Positions 35,434-44,709 of a DNA stretch of 64,000 nucleotides are shown here, piece after piece. A program made the position numbers and the translations under genes. This stretch comes from UBA3206 sp964548855 (GTDB lineage Bacteria > Bacillota_I > Bacilli_A > Acholeplasmatales > Anaeroplasmataceae). The notes under the pieces are model-generated. The model worked only from the letters and a program-made list of their open reading frames with translations. It was not told where the DNA came from and made no database searches. Every line of letters starts with the position of its first letter. The first letter of the stretch is position 1. Where the stretch lies: positions 1-64,000 of the forward strand of contig CAZJSR010000001.1 of NCBI GenBank assembly GCA_964548855.1, given 5' to 3'.

Positions 35434-36347
35434 TTAGTTATATTTCCTTTATAAATATTAGCTAATGTTTCCTTTGTTATATTACTAACGCTATTGTTTT
35501 TATTTACAACAGTAACTATCGCATCCTTACATAAGAATCCACTTGTACCTTCTTCACAAGCCTCGCTTGACTTGAACTCTCTTGATAAGAACGCAATTTC
35601 TAATGCATTTGCACCAGATTTTTCACTACCTTGAGTTCTCTTAAACGCATCACCAGAACCTGTATGATTATGTTCTGCAACAAATCCACCGCATAATGAT
35701 GAGAATTCTTGAGATAAAGCTTTCGCAATTTTTTCAACTGATGTTGATCCACCAAAATGAATTGTTACATTGCTATTATCTTCATTACATATTTGATAAT
35801 TAGATTTAATAGAATCCCAAGACTTTAAATTACTTTCAATACTTACAATTCCATCTTTACTTTTTATAGTTGCTAGTGCATCAGATGTTGTAAGATATGC
35901 ACTAAAAGCTTGAACGATTGCTTTTGTTTTTTCATCCTTATAATCATTTGATCCTCTAAAACAATAATTAAAATTACGTGTTAATTTATAACTTGAATTT
36001 AAAACATTCTCCTCAGTTGGACTAACACCTTCATAATTTAGCCCTTTAAGACCTGATTGTTCTAATGTTGATAATGAAATATAACCAATTCCATATTCAT
36101 CATTTTTAATACTTGATATCATAGATCCATTTCCATCTACTTCAATATACCCATCAACTAAACTTGAGTTATCTGCTTTCGCATCTTCCATACCTAATGT
36201 TGTGAAAAATCCATCTCTTGTACCACTTGTTATATCTCTTGTATAAACCTTGATACTATCTTCACTCTTACATCCTGTTAGACCTAATGCTAAGATTCCT
36301 CCTAATGTTAATAATTTTAATCCTTTAAATACTCTTTTTTTATTCAT
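35415..36347 (-). CDS. pstS: Phosphate-binding lipoprotein PstS, permuted domain order
   Basis: 310 residues with a lipoprotein signal (LGLTGC). It begins with what is normally the central lobe (TRDITSGTRDGFF, EVDGNGSMISSI, GIGYISL), continues with VSPTEENVLNSSYKLTR, and ends with the part that is normally N-terminal (IHFGGSTSVEKIAKAL, VTVVNKNNSVSNITKETLANIYKGNITKW). The break lies at the linker after NITKW. This is a circular permutation relative to E. coli PstS. I remember the same order in a streptococcal PstS, so it is a known Gram-positive type. The phosphate ligands TSGTR and GGSTS are intact. Start follows AAAGGAGA. Confidence 0.9.
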   Translation of the reverse strand: MNKKRVFKGLKLLTLGGILALGLTGCKSEDSIKVYTRDITSGTRDGFFTTLGMEDAKADNSSLVDGYIEVDGNGSMISSIKNDEYGIGYISLSTLEQSGLKGLNYEGVSPTEENVLNSSYKLTRNFNYCFRGSNDYKDEKTKAIVQAFSAYLTTSDALATIKSKDGIVSIESNLKSWDSIKSNYQICNEDNSNVTIHFGGSTSVEKIAKALSQEFSSLCGGFVAEHNHTGSGDAFKRTQGSEKSGANALEIAFLSREFKSSEACEEGTSGFLCKDAIVTVVNKNNSVSNITKETLANIYKGNITKWNEVK

Positions 36348-36371
36348 ACTTATAATCTCCTTTACGCTTAT

Positions 36372-36425
36372 ATAATAAGATAATGATTTAACAAACTTAT
36401 TATTTTTTTGTTAAAAGAATGTACA
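36372..36425 (-). promoter_or_regulatory. pstS promoter region with PhoP-box-like repeats
   Basis: A likely -10 TATTAT (36372-36377) is preceded by TGTACA (36420-36425) and TTAACA (36409-36414) in direct orientation, starts exactly 11 bases apart, as in Bacillus PhoP boxes. TTTAACAAA/TTTGTTAAA (36387-36395/36407-36415) also forms an inverted repeat. Control by the PhoP encoded next door is inference. Confidence 0.55.
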
Positions 36426-36446
36426 ACAAATAAAAAAATAAAAAAA

Positions 36447-36462
36447 TGGCTTAAATAAGCCA
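36447..36462 (-). terminator. Terminator between phoR and pstS
   Basis: Minus-strand TGGCTTA/TAAGCCA stem with a TT loop, followed by long T-runs. Confidence 0.85.
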
Positions 36463-36564
36463 CTTATTTGAATTTCATAAAGAATTATTGTAATATTTTT
36501 TTTAAATACAATGATATTTTTTTAAAAAATTCCATAATTTGTAAAAAAATATTAATTATATATT

Positions 36565-38193
36565 TTACATTTTCATTATAATTCTAAACTTAGTACCAAC
36601 ACCAAGTTCAGATTCTAATTCTATTTTGTAATTTTGAACCCTACATATTTTTTTTACAATCGCAAGTCCAAGACCAAATCCTGATGAATGTTCATTATGA
36701 GACTTATCAACAGTAAAGAATCTATCAAAAATTCTTTCATGGTTTTCAGGTGCAATACCTTGACCATTATCTTTAACTTCTAATATAATATCTCCCATTT
36801 CGTTATATAACTTAACATCTATATAACCATTTTCTTTATTATATTTAATCGCATTAGTTATAAGATTTGTAACAATTTCTATAATTCTTTCGTTTCTAGA
36901 TTTAACTATAATATTAGGTTTTATATCTTTTTTTAATATAAGCCCCTTTTCAATAATCGCAGCTTCTAAATTAATTAATACAGTATTACATATATCAGAA
37001 ACATTCACATCATATAAAGCTAAATCTTCATTTTCAAAAGATGAATAATTTATAATATTCTTAACAAGAAGCGATAGACGATTAGCTTGTCTTAAAATTA
37101 CATTCCCCGCATGTTCCATCTTAGATGAATCTAATTGATTATGACTTATTAATTCTGCAAATCCCTTAATTGATGTAAGAGGTGTATTCATTTCATGCGT
37201 TACATTCGCAATGAAATCAGATTTTGTTCTTTCAGCTTTTTTAATTTCTGTCACATTCGTAATTAAAAACACCAAATTTCCAGCTGTAAATGTAAGTCTA
37301 ATATCATAATCAAACTCTCCCATTTTTCTACTGAAAACTCCACTTATTTTATTATTAATTGCTTCTTTTATCTCTTCATCTTCTTCAAAGTATTTTAACT
37401 GTGAAAGTGATTTTTCAACACCTAATATTTTATGTGCAGCGTTATTCATTAATATAATTTCTAAATTTTCATTTAGAATAATCATACCATGTTCCATATT
37501 GTCTAAAACAATAGTTTCAATTCTTTTATTTTCCTTTATTTTATTCATTTTATCTTGAATAGTTTTATTATTAGTATTAATTGTATTAACTATAGTTGTA
37601 AATTCAGGATATGTATCTTGAATATTTCTACCTAATGCCGCATCCTTACTAATATCTTCGACTGGTTTTAAAATATAATCAACTCCAAGCCAAGATATTA
37701 GTGCACAACATATAATGTCTATCGTTAATAATAAAATAAGAGTTGGTATTTGATTTGCAAATATTTTCCATGAAGATGATGTAGGAATTGCGATTCTTAG
37801 AAGATAGGTATCAAAAGAAACACAATAATAAATTAATTTAGTATTAATTGAAGAACTATTTCTAACATCATAACCATATCCATTTAAAATAGCTTCTTGC
37901 ACTTCTATTCTTGTAATATGATTATCAAGACTAACTACATCACTATCACCTAAAACATTTCCTTCTGTGTCCATAATAGTTACTCTAGCTTTATTTAATT
38001 TAAGCGAGAATTCTTTTGCGCCTTCATCATTTTTTGCATATAAAGATTCATCAAATTGATTTGAATATACAACTAATATATCTTTAGCATATTCTATAGA
38101 ACTTTCATAATATACATCTGTAGATAATATACCAAATAATATAATACCTAATGCAGTTATTAAAATAGAAGTTATAAAGAATCTTTTTTTCAT
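36565..38193 (-). CDS. phoR: PhoR-type sensor histidine kinase
   Basis: 542 residues. Membrane helices near 5-27 and 145-170 flank an extracytoplasmic sensor. A HAMP-like stretch and a PAS domain (about 225-315) precede the kinase core: phospho-acceptor His in FIANVTHEMNTPLTSIKGF, N-box TNLITNAIKYN, DNGQGI, FDRFFTVDKSH and SGFGLGLAIVKKI. Ordering right after the response regulator and before pstS makes it the phosphate-starvation sensor, though the general WalK/PhoR layout alone does not prove the signal. It lies 11 bases after the regulator gene. Confidence 0.88.
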   Translation of the reverse strand: MKKRFFITSILITALGIILFGILSTDVYYESSIEYAKDILVVYSNQFDESLYAKNDEGAKEFSLKLNKARVTIMDTEGNVLGDSDVVSLDNHITRIEVQEAILNGYGYDVRNSSSINTKLIYYCVSFDTYLLRIAIPTSSSWKIFANQIPTLILLLTIDIICCALISWLGVDYILKPVEDISKDAALGRNIQDTYPEFTTIVNTINTNNKTIQDKMNKIKENKRIETIVLDNMEHGMIILNENLEIILMNNAAHKILGVEKSLSQLKYFEEDEEIKEAINNKISGVFSRKMGEFDYDIRLTFTAGNLVFLITNVTEIKKAERTKSDFIANVTHEMNTPLTSIKGFAELISHNQLDSSKMEHAGNVILRQANRLSLLVKNIINYSSFENEDLALYDVNVSDICNTVLINLEAAIIEKGLILKKDIKPNIIVKSRNERIIEIVTNLITNAIKYNKENGYIDVKLYNEMGDIILEVKDNGQGIAPENHERIFDRFFTVDKSHNEHSSGFGLGLAIVKKICRVQNYKIELESELGVGTKFRIIMKM

Positions 38194-38204
38194 AAAATCA
38201 ACTC

Positions 38205-38855
38205 CTACTTTACAACAAACTTATACCCAACACCAAATATCGTTTCAATTTGATTAATTCCAAGTTTTCTTAATCTAACAATGTGATTATCAACTGTTCT
38301 TGTTTCACCTACATCATATCCCCAAACAGATTCAAGTAATCTTTCTCGTGATATAACAACATTTTGATTTTCAACAAAATAAAGTAATAATTGAAATTCC
38401 TTATTATTTAATTCTAATTGCTTTCCATTAAGTATTACTTCTCTAGTATCTTTATTAATACAAAGACCAGAAACTTCATAAGAACTAGTGATAGTTCTTC
38501 TTAATGCCGCATTTACTCTTGCGATCAATTCCATAGTACCAAAAGGTTTAGAAATATAATCATCAGCACCTAAATTTAGTCCTCTTACCTTATCTATTTC
38601 TTGTCCTAACGCACTTAAAATAATTACTTGAGTTTGAGGAAAATTTATTTTTACATATCTTAAAACATCAAGACCACTTCCATCTGGAAGCATTACATCT
38701 AAAATCGCAAGACTAGGAGTACTCTTTTCAATTGCCTCTTTAAATGATTTTATATCAGGAAAAGATTGAATAGATATTCCAGCTACCTCAAGAGCACATG
38801 AAACTACATCTCTTATTCCCTCATCATCTTCTAAAAGATATACTTTTTTTTCCAT
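38205..38855 (-). CDS. phoP: PhoP/PhoB-type response regulator
   Basis: 216 residues. Receiver domain with the acidic pair EDDEG, phospho-acceptor Asp in LAILDVMLPDGSG, and the Lys in DDYISKPFG; then an OmpR winged helix (GKQLELNNKEFQLLLYF, RERLLESVWGYDVGETRTVDNHIVRLRKLG). The phosphate-locus position supports the PhoP call. It follows the Na/Pi symporter gene by 14 bases. Confidence 0.9.
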   Translation of the reverse strand: MEKKVYLLEDDEGIRDVVSCALEVAGISIQSFPDIKSFKEAIEKSTPSLAILDVMLPDGSGLDVLRYVKINFPQTQVIILSALGQEIDKVRGLNLGADDYISKPFGTMELIARVNAALRRTITSSYEVSGLCINKDTREVILNGKQLELNNKEFQLLLYFVENQNVVISRERLLESVWGYDVGETRTVDNHIVRLRKLGINQIETIFGVGYKFVVK

Positions 38856-38869
38856 AAAAACACCTCTAT

Positions 38870-40534
38870 TTAAGCATTTTCCACTAACTTTGTATCATCA
38901 TATGTTTCACTTGAAACAAGCGCATGAGCTATATAATTTAAATGATCTCCTGCACGTTCTAGATTTGAAACTAGGTTAATATATACACCGCAATTTGAAG
39001 GTGAACAAGCTCCTGCTTCAAGTCTCTTAATATGCTCATTTATCATGCTACTACGCATTTCATCAATTTCATCTTCAAGAATATCAAGTTCTTTTAGTCC
39101 TGAATAATCTTGTTTCTCAAACATATTTTTAATATAGTCAAATTCTACTTTAAGTTTTCCTTTAATAATTCTTATTTGATCATAAACTTTATCTGAAAAT
39201 TCTAGATTATCTCTTAAAGTATTACGAGTATATTTTACCATATTATCAGCAATTTCGGCTTCACGATAAAAATCATTAATAATTTTATGTAATTTTGATA
39301 TATATTTTTCATCTTCTGGGTTAATATCTGCAGATGATATTTTAACTAAATAAGCTAGCACATCACGACTAATACTTTCAATTTTTTCAAGACTGCTTGA
39401 AATTACACTTTCTGATTCAAGACTCTTATTTAAAAAACCATCGATTGATAAATCTAAAGTATCCATTGCCATACTACCTAATCTTACAGTTTCCTTAGTT
39501 ACTTGAGAAATCGCAATTGCAGGTGTCTTTAAGAATCTTTCATCGATATTAACTATTGAAACTGTTTCTGTTTTCTTATCTCTAATTATAATATTTGCAA
39601 GTTTTACAAATACATTAATAATAGGTAAGAATATAATAGTTGCGACTACATTAAAGAAAGTATGGAACATAGCAATTTGTGTCGCAGGTTGACTGAACCA
39701 TCTTGCAAAAGTCATGTCCATAAAATCCTTCCAACATAGTAATACAATAAAGAATAATATTGTACCAAATACATTAAACATTAAATGAATTAAAGATGCT
39801 CTTTTAGCATTAGGTGTAGCACCAATACTTGATAGTAATGCCGTAACACATGTACCTATATTAGACCCTAATACAACGTATAAAATAGAGTTACCTCCAC
39901 CACCGATTACAAGACCTGCACTAACCATTTGTATTATAATAGTTGTTGTAGCACTTGATGACTGAATAAGTGCTGTAAATCCTACACCAATTAATAACAA
40001 TAAAAATGGATTATCAATCTTTTGTAATAAATCAGTAAAAGCCTTTGATGTTTTAAAAATACTCATCGCATCTGACATAAAGTTAAGTGCTAAGAATACA
40101 AGTCCAAGTCCTGCAAACATTAATCCGATTGTCTTAATTTTATTGTTTTTAGCTAACATATTCATAAATGCACCAACAAACGCAAATAACATTGCATATA
40201 GACCAATATCAAAAGAATTAAGCGCAACTATTTGAGCTGTGATAGTCGTACCAATATTAGCCCCCATTATCATAGCTGTTGCTTGAAATAAACTTAAAAG
40301 TCCAGCATTAACAAACCCAACAATCATTACAGTTGCAGCACTTGATGATTGAATAATAGCTGTAATTAATGCTCCTATTCCAACTCCGAAAAATCTATTT
40401 TTCCCTGTTTTATTAAATACTTTTTTTAATTTATCATTAGCTAGCTTTTCAATATTTTCTGATAATATTTTAAAAGCAATTAAGAACGCTCCTAATCCAG
40501 CTAATAATTTAACTAACGCTTCTATATACTCCAT
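38870..40534 (-). CDS. Na+/phosphate symporter with PhoU-like C-terminal domain
   Basis: 554 residues. The membrane part (1-330) has the two inverted Na/Pi-cotransport repeats with TAIIQSSSAATVMIVGF and TALIQSSSATTTIIIQM and two GANIGTT/GSNIGTC loops. A cytoplasmic PhoU-like helical domain (about 345-545, ending NLVSNLERAGDHLNYIAHAL) follows. This is the NptA/YjbB class, a low-affinity phosphate transporter. Its place upstream of phoP-phoR ties it to phosphate control. The start follows AGGAGG. Confidence 0.93.
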   Translation of the reverse strand: MEYIEALVKLLAGLGAFLIAFKILSENIEKLANDKLKKVFNKTGKNRFFGVGIGALITAIIQSSSAATVMIVGFVNAGLLSLFQATAMIMGANIGTTITAQIVALNSFDIGLYAMLFAFVGAFMNMLAKNNKIKTIGLMFAGLGLVFLALNFMSDAMSIFKTSKAFTDLLQKIDNPFLLLLIGVGFTALIQSSSATTTIIIQMVSAGLVIGGGGNSILYVVLGSNIGTCVTALLSSIGATPNAKRASLIHLMFNVFGTILFFIVLLCWKDFMDMTFARWFSQPATQIAMFHTFFNVVATIIFLPIINVFVKLANIIIRDKKTETVSIVNIDERFLKTPAIAISQVTKETVRLGSMAMDTLDLSIDGFLNKSLESESVISSSLEKIESISRDVLAYLVKISSADINPEDEKYISKLHKIINDFYREAEIADNMVKYTRNTLRDNLEFSDKVYDQIRIIKGKLKVEFDYIKNMFEKQDYSGLKELDILEDEIDEMRSSMINEHIKRLEAGACSPSNCGVYINLVSNLERAGDHLNYIAHALVSSETYDDTKLVENA

Positions 40535-40578
40535 AATAAACCTCCTGGTATTAAACCACTATGATAATAACACTTCAA

Positions 40579-40625
40579 ATTACACTACTTGTATTAAACT
40601 TGTAAAAAAAATGTAAAAAATGTAA
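40579..40625 (-). promoter_or_regulatory. Na/Pi symporter promoter with TTACA direct repeats
   Basis: Reading on the minus strand, TTACA, TTACA, TTACA and ATACA start at 40625, 40616, 40605 and 40594, spaced 9, 11 and 11 bases, the pattern of Bacillus PhoP boxes. -35 TTTACA (40601-40606) and -10 TGTAAT (40579-40584) overlap them. A 22-base stretch here (40593-40614) is identical to 57791-57812 upstream of mgtE. Confidence 0.6.
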
Positions 40626-40631
40626 TAATAA

Positions 40632-40652
40632 AACCAAGCGTTTTGCTTGGTT
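40632..40652 (-). terminator. Terminator of the FAS II operon (after birA)
   Basis: AACCAAGC/GCTTGGTT stem with a 5-base loop and TTTTATTATT on the minus strand, about 100 bases after birA. Confidence 0.75.
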
Positions 40653-40750
40653 ATAAATACTTATATAAAATTTATTTTAATTTGTCTTTAAAACTACATA
40701 CATTTTTGTCATTTATATTTACAATTTATAAAATAATTCTTTCAAATATA

Positions 40751-41407
40751 TTAATTAATTATACTTGTTTTTATATCTATTTCCGATGCAGTAATAACAA
40801 TTTCTTTACTTTCATTATAACAAACAAGCGCTAGCGAATTAGTATATCCTTTTATTATATATTCTTCGTTATGATAAATAATTCTTTTATTATTTATCAT
40901 GCTATAACGATAATATAAATCTAACAATTCTTCTTCATCAAATTTCATATACTTTTGATACAAATTAAGTATATCGTCTAAAATCTTTAATTTATCTATA
41001 TTTATATAAGTCGCGTTTAGTATGTCATTTTTTCTAGATAGATTTAATCCGACTCCAACTATATCACAAACATCCATTTTTCCCTCTTTTATTTTCTCAA
41101 TTAAAATTCCAGATAATTTCTTACCACTAACATAAATATCATTAGGCCACTTAATTTTAGCTTCAATGTTATTAAGTTTAAGTGCATATATAATAGATAT
41201 AGGGGCAATAAGAGAATGATTATATTTATTATCTTTAAAAAGAATAGAAAATGTCAAATCTCTATCAGATAACCATACTCTATCAAACCTACCTCTTCCA
41301 TTTGTTTGTATGTTTGCGATAATTACATCTTCATTAAATAAATCATTATAATTATCCTTTATATAAGAATTTGTCGAAGGTAATATAGAGAAAAATATTT
41401 TTTTCAT
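40751..41407 (-). CDS. birA: Biotin--[acetyl-CoA-carboxylase] ligase
   Basis: 218 residues, catalytic BPL domain only; the N-terminal DNA-binding domain of BirA repressors is absent. Biotinyl-AMP motifs are TNGRGRFDRVW, KIKWPNDIYVSGKKLSGILIE and GVGLNL. It attaches biotin to the Lys of AccB. It is the last gene of the FAS II operon and starts at the fabZ stop, so its supply is tied to AccB synthesis. Confidence 0.93.
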   Translation of the reverse strand: MKKIFFSILPSTNSYIKDNYNDLFNEDVIIANIQTNGRGRFDRVWLSDRDLTFSILFKDNKYNHSLIAPISIIYALKLNNIEAKIKWPNDIYVSGKKLSGILIEKIKEGKMDVCDIVGVGLNLSRKNDILNATYINIDKLKILDDILNLYQKYMKFDEEELLDLYYRYSMINNKRIIYHNEEYIIKGYTNSLALVCYNESKEIVITASEIDIKTSIIN

Positions 41408-41847
41408 TATTTTATAGCAAATGAGATAGATGCACTACATACAAGCATTTCACCTACATACGCTCTACCCTCTCCTGAACCAATATTATGACGAATATCA
41501 CGTAACTCAACTTCAAAATTTAGCACATCACCAGGTGTAACCTGTTTTCTCCACTTAACATTATTTGCACCTGTAAAAAGTACCAGTTTCCCTTTATATT
41601 CTTCTAAAGATAATACCGCCACTGCTCCACATTGTGCTAATGCTTCAAGTACTAAAACCCCTGGCATTACTTGATAGGTTGGAAAATGTCCTTGAAAAAA
41701 TGGTTCATTTGATGAAACACATTTTAAACCTTTTATAAACAAATTACCTTTTTCATTAGTTTTTAATTCTAGTATTCTATCTACCAATAAAAATGGATAT
41801 CTATGAGGTAATATTTGTTTAATCTCTTCACTATTTAACATTTTCAT
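41407..41847 (-). CDS. fabZ: 3-Hydroxyacyl-ACP dehydratase
   Basis: 146-residue hot-dog-fold enzyme with the catalytic His in LPHRYPFLLVDRI and the acidic ALAQCG helix (catalytic Glu in VLEALAQ). It removes water from 3-hydroxyacyl-ACP. It overlaps fabF by 17 bases. Confidence 0.94.
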   Translation of the reverse strand: MKMLNSEEIKQILPHRYPFLLVDRILELKTNEKGNLFIKGLKCVSSNEPFFQGHFPTYQVMPGVLVLEALAQCGAVAVLSLEEYKGKLVLFTGANNVKWRKQVTPGDVLNFEVELRDIRHNIGSGEGRAYVGEMLVCSASISFAIK

Positions 41848-43075
41848 CCCACCTTTTTAATATAATACATGCATTATGACCACCAAATCCTAAAGAATTA
41901 GACATTGCATAAGTCATTTCTTTTTTTACTACTTCATTTTTTACAATATTTAAATCGCAATTTGCATCGCATTCATTGATATTTATAGTAGGAGGTACAA
42001 TTCCATCTTTAAGTGCAAGTGTTGTAAAAATAGCTTCAACTGCACCTGCAGCACCTAAAAGATGACCTGTATTTGATTTTGTAGAGGAAATCATTACGTT
42101 ATATGCATCTTCTAAAAATGCTTTTTTTATTGCGTTTGTTTCAGTTAAATCATTTAAATAAGTAGACGTACCATGTGCATTAATATAATCTACTTTATCA
42201 GGTGTTATATTAGCATCATTCATAGCTCTTGTAATCGCAAGACTAGACATACTTCCGTCTTCTAAAGGTGCCGTTATATGAAATGCATCACAACTTACAC
42301 CATAACCTACTATTTCAGCATATATTTTAGCATTTCTTTTCTTAGCATGAGATAAAGATTCAAGAACTAATACACCAGCACCTTCTCCCATTACAAATCC
42401 ATTTCTTTCTTTATCAAAAGGAATAGATGCGCGATTAGGATCTGTAGATGTTGATAAAGCTCTCATTGATTGAAAACCTGATACACCAAGTGGACATATT
42501 GAAGCCTCGCTTCCACCCGCAAGCATTATATCTTCATATCCTAATCTAATTCTATTAAATGCATCACCAACCGCATTAGTCCCTGCAGCACATGCTGTAA
42601 CAACACTAGAAACATATCCATTAGCTTTATAATCAATAGCTAGTGCACCTGCCGCAAGGTTGATTAAAGATTTTGGTATAAAATACGGAGATATACGAGA
42701 ATTACCCCTTTCAAAAAGCGTAAAAGCTGTATCTTCTATTGTTTTAAGACCACCAATACCAGATGCAAATGTTACACCAAATCTTGTGTGATCTATATTA
42801 TCTAAATCTAACTTAGAATCAGAAATTGCTTCTTTTGCAGCAATTTTGGCAAAAATAGTGAATCTGTCATTGTTTTTTATTTCTTTAAAATTTAAATAAT
42901 CTTGAAAATTTAAATTTTTAACCTCAGCCGCAAGTTTTACCTTAAAATCACTTACATCAAAACTAGATATCTTATCAATACCACATTTCTTATTCTTTAT
43001 TGCATCCCATGATTCATTAACATTATTACCTATAGGGCATACCATTCCTAACCCTGTTATAACTACTCTTTCCAT
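41831..43075 (-). CDS. fabF: 3-Ketoacyl-ACP synthase II
   Basis: 414 residues, condensing enzyme for chain elongation. Active-site Cys in VTACAAGTNAVGDA, His in NAHGTSTYLND and His in SNTGHLLGAAG give the Cys-His-His triad. Start at ATG 43075 (MERVVITGLG) behind AAAGGAGAG, giving the normal length; a longer frame overlapping fabG is unlikely. Confidence 0.96.
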   Translation of the reverse strand: MERVVITGLGMVCPIGNNVNESWDAIKNKKCGIDKISSFDVSDFKVKLAAEVKNLNFQDYLNFKEIKNNDRFTIFAKIAAKEAISDSKLDLDNIDHTRFGVTFASGIGGLKTIEDTAFTLFERGNSRISPYFIPKSLINLAAGALAIDYKANGYVSSVVTACAAGTNAVGDAFNRIRLGYEDIMLAGGSEASICPLGVSGFQSMRALSTSTDPNRASIPFDKERNGFVMGEGAGVLVLESLSHAKKRNAKIYAEIVGYGVSCDAFHITAPLEDGSMSSLAITRAMNDANITPDKVDYINAHGTSTYLNDLTETNAIKKAFLEDAYNVMISSTKSNTGHLLGAAGAVEAIFTTLALKDGIVPPTININECDANCDLNIVKNEVVKKEMTYAMSNSLGFGGHNACIILKRWDENVK

Positions 43076-43085
43076 AAACTCTCCT

Positions 43086-43811
43086 TTATATAACCATTCC
43101 ACCACAAACATTTATTACTTGACCTGTAATATATGAAGCCTTATCAGATGCTAAAAATACTACTAAATTACTTACATCTTCAGGACTTCCAAATTTATTA
43201 AGTGGAATATTTGATAATATATTTTTCTTTTGTTCATCACTTAATACACCTGTCATATCTGTATCAATAAATCCAGGTGCTATACAATTTACTCTAATAC
43301 CTCTTGAGGCAAGCTCTTTAGCTAGTGATTTAGAAAAACCTATAACACCAGCCTTACTTGCAGCATAATTACTTTGACCTACATTTCCTATAATACCTAC
43401 TACTGATGCGATATTTATGATATTTCCGCTTCTTTGTTTTAACATAATTTTACTAACTAACTTTGATAAATTAAATACACCCTTTAAATTAGTAGATATT
43501 ACATTATCAAAATCATCTTCACTCATTCTTAATAATAAATTATCTTTTGTAATACCAGCGTTATTTACTAATAAATCAACTTGACCAAATTTATTAATTG
43601 TCTCTGTTACTAAATACTGTGCTTCATCATATTTTCTAACATCTGCCTTTACAATAAAAGATTCACAGTACTTATCACAAATCTCTTTTACCATAATTGC
43701 ATTAGATAAAGAATTATTGTAATTAATAACTACATTATAACCAGACTTTGCTAGATTAATAGCTATATCTTTACCTATTCCTCTAGTAGCCCCTGTAACT
43801 ATCGCTATCAT
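43086..43811 (-). CDS. fabG: 3-Ketoacyl-ACP reductase
   Basis: 241-residue short-chain dehydrogenase: NADPH loop TGATRGIG, NNAGIT, the Ser in INIASVVG, catalytic YAASKAG, and end GQVINVCGGMVI. It overlaps fabD by 29 bases. Confidence 0.95.
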   Translation of the reverse strand: MIAIVTGATRGIGKDIAINLAKSGYNVVINYNNSLSNAIMVKEICDKYCESFIVKADVRKYDEAQYLVTETINKFGQVDLLVNNAGITKDNLLLRMSEDDFDNVISTNLKGVFNLSKLVSKIMLKQRSGNIINIASVVGIIGNVGQSNYAASKAGVIGFSKSLAKELASRGIRVNCIAPGFIDTDMTGVLSDEQKKNILSNIPLNKFGSPEDVSNLVVFLASDKASYITGQVINVCGGMVI

Positions 43812-44709
43812 TTAATTCACCTATTACTTTCATTATGTCATCTAATGTGTTCGTATTATATACTTTCACATTAGGATTTGTTTTCTTTACAAAACCAGAT
43901 AAACTACTACCTGGTCCTATTTCAATAAATGTATCTACTCCCTTAGATATCATATATAAAATTGATTGATAAAAATATACACTAGACTTAATTTGTTTAG
44001 TTAAAATATCAACAATATCTAATTTAGATTCAGATCCACAAATATTATAAACAACATGATATTTTGGTTCTTTATATTTTAATTTTTTAAGTTTTAAATT
44101 TAGTTTTTTTGAAGCATCTTCTAATAATTCAGAATGAAATGCCCCAGAAACATTTAAAGGAACTACTCTTCTTCCTAAATCTTTGAGTTTCATAGATGCA
44201 TTTTTTATCGCATCATTTTCACCTGTTATAACTATTTGACTAGGACTATTATAATTAGCTATTCCTATAGTTCCATTTATATCCTTAATACAATCTTTAA
44301 TCTCATCCTCACTTGAGCCAATTACTGCACACATCCCTGAAGTTCCGTTAGGAAGCGCGTTTTGCATTAATTCTCCTCTATAAGAAACAAGTTCCATTAC
44401 ATCATGCATACTTTCAAAAACTTCACTAAATGCTAGTGCACTATATTCTCCTAAACTAAGACCTGCAACATATGATGGAATGATGGAATTTTTTTTCAAG
44501 TACATAGCGGTTATATAAGAATTAAGAAGCACTGCTTTTTGTGTGTTTTTAGTTTGATTTAAATCTTCACTTGGACCATAAAAACATAAATCACGAACCA
44601 ATGGATACTTATCATATAATTCTTTAACATAAGAACTATTGTCATATAAATCTTTACCCATCGTTACCTTTTGAGAGCCTTGTCCGGCAAATAAAAATGC
44701 AATTTTCAT
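43783..44709 (-). CDS. fabD: Malonyl-CoA:ACP transacylase
   Basis: 308 residues, FAGQGSQ start, catalytic Ser in GLSLGEYSAL, His in VSGAFHSELL, and IEIGPGSSLSGFVKK near the end. Its ATG overlaps the fabK stop. Confidence 0.95.
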   Translation of the reverse strand: MKIAFLFAGQGSQKVTMGKDLYDNSSYVKELYDKYPLVRDLCFYGPSEDLNQTKNTQKAVLLNSYITAMYLKKNSIIPSYVAGLSLGEYSALAFSEVFESMHDVMELVSYRGELMQNALPNGTSGMCAVIGSSEDEIKDCIKDINGTIGIANYNSPSQIVITGENDAIKNASMKLKDLGRRVVPLNVSGAFHSELLEDASKKLNLKLKKLKYKEPKYHVVYNICGSESKLDIVDILTKQIKSSVYFYQSILYMISKGVDTFIEIGPGSSLSGFVKKTNPNVKVYNTNTLDDIMKVIGELNDSDSYRGY

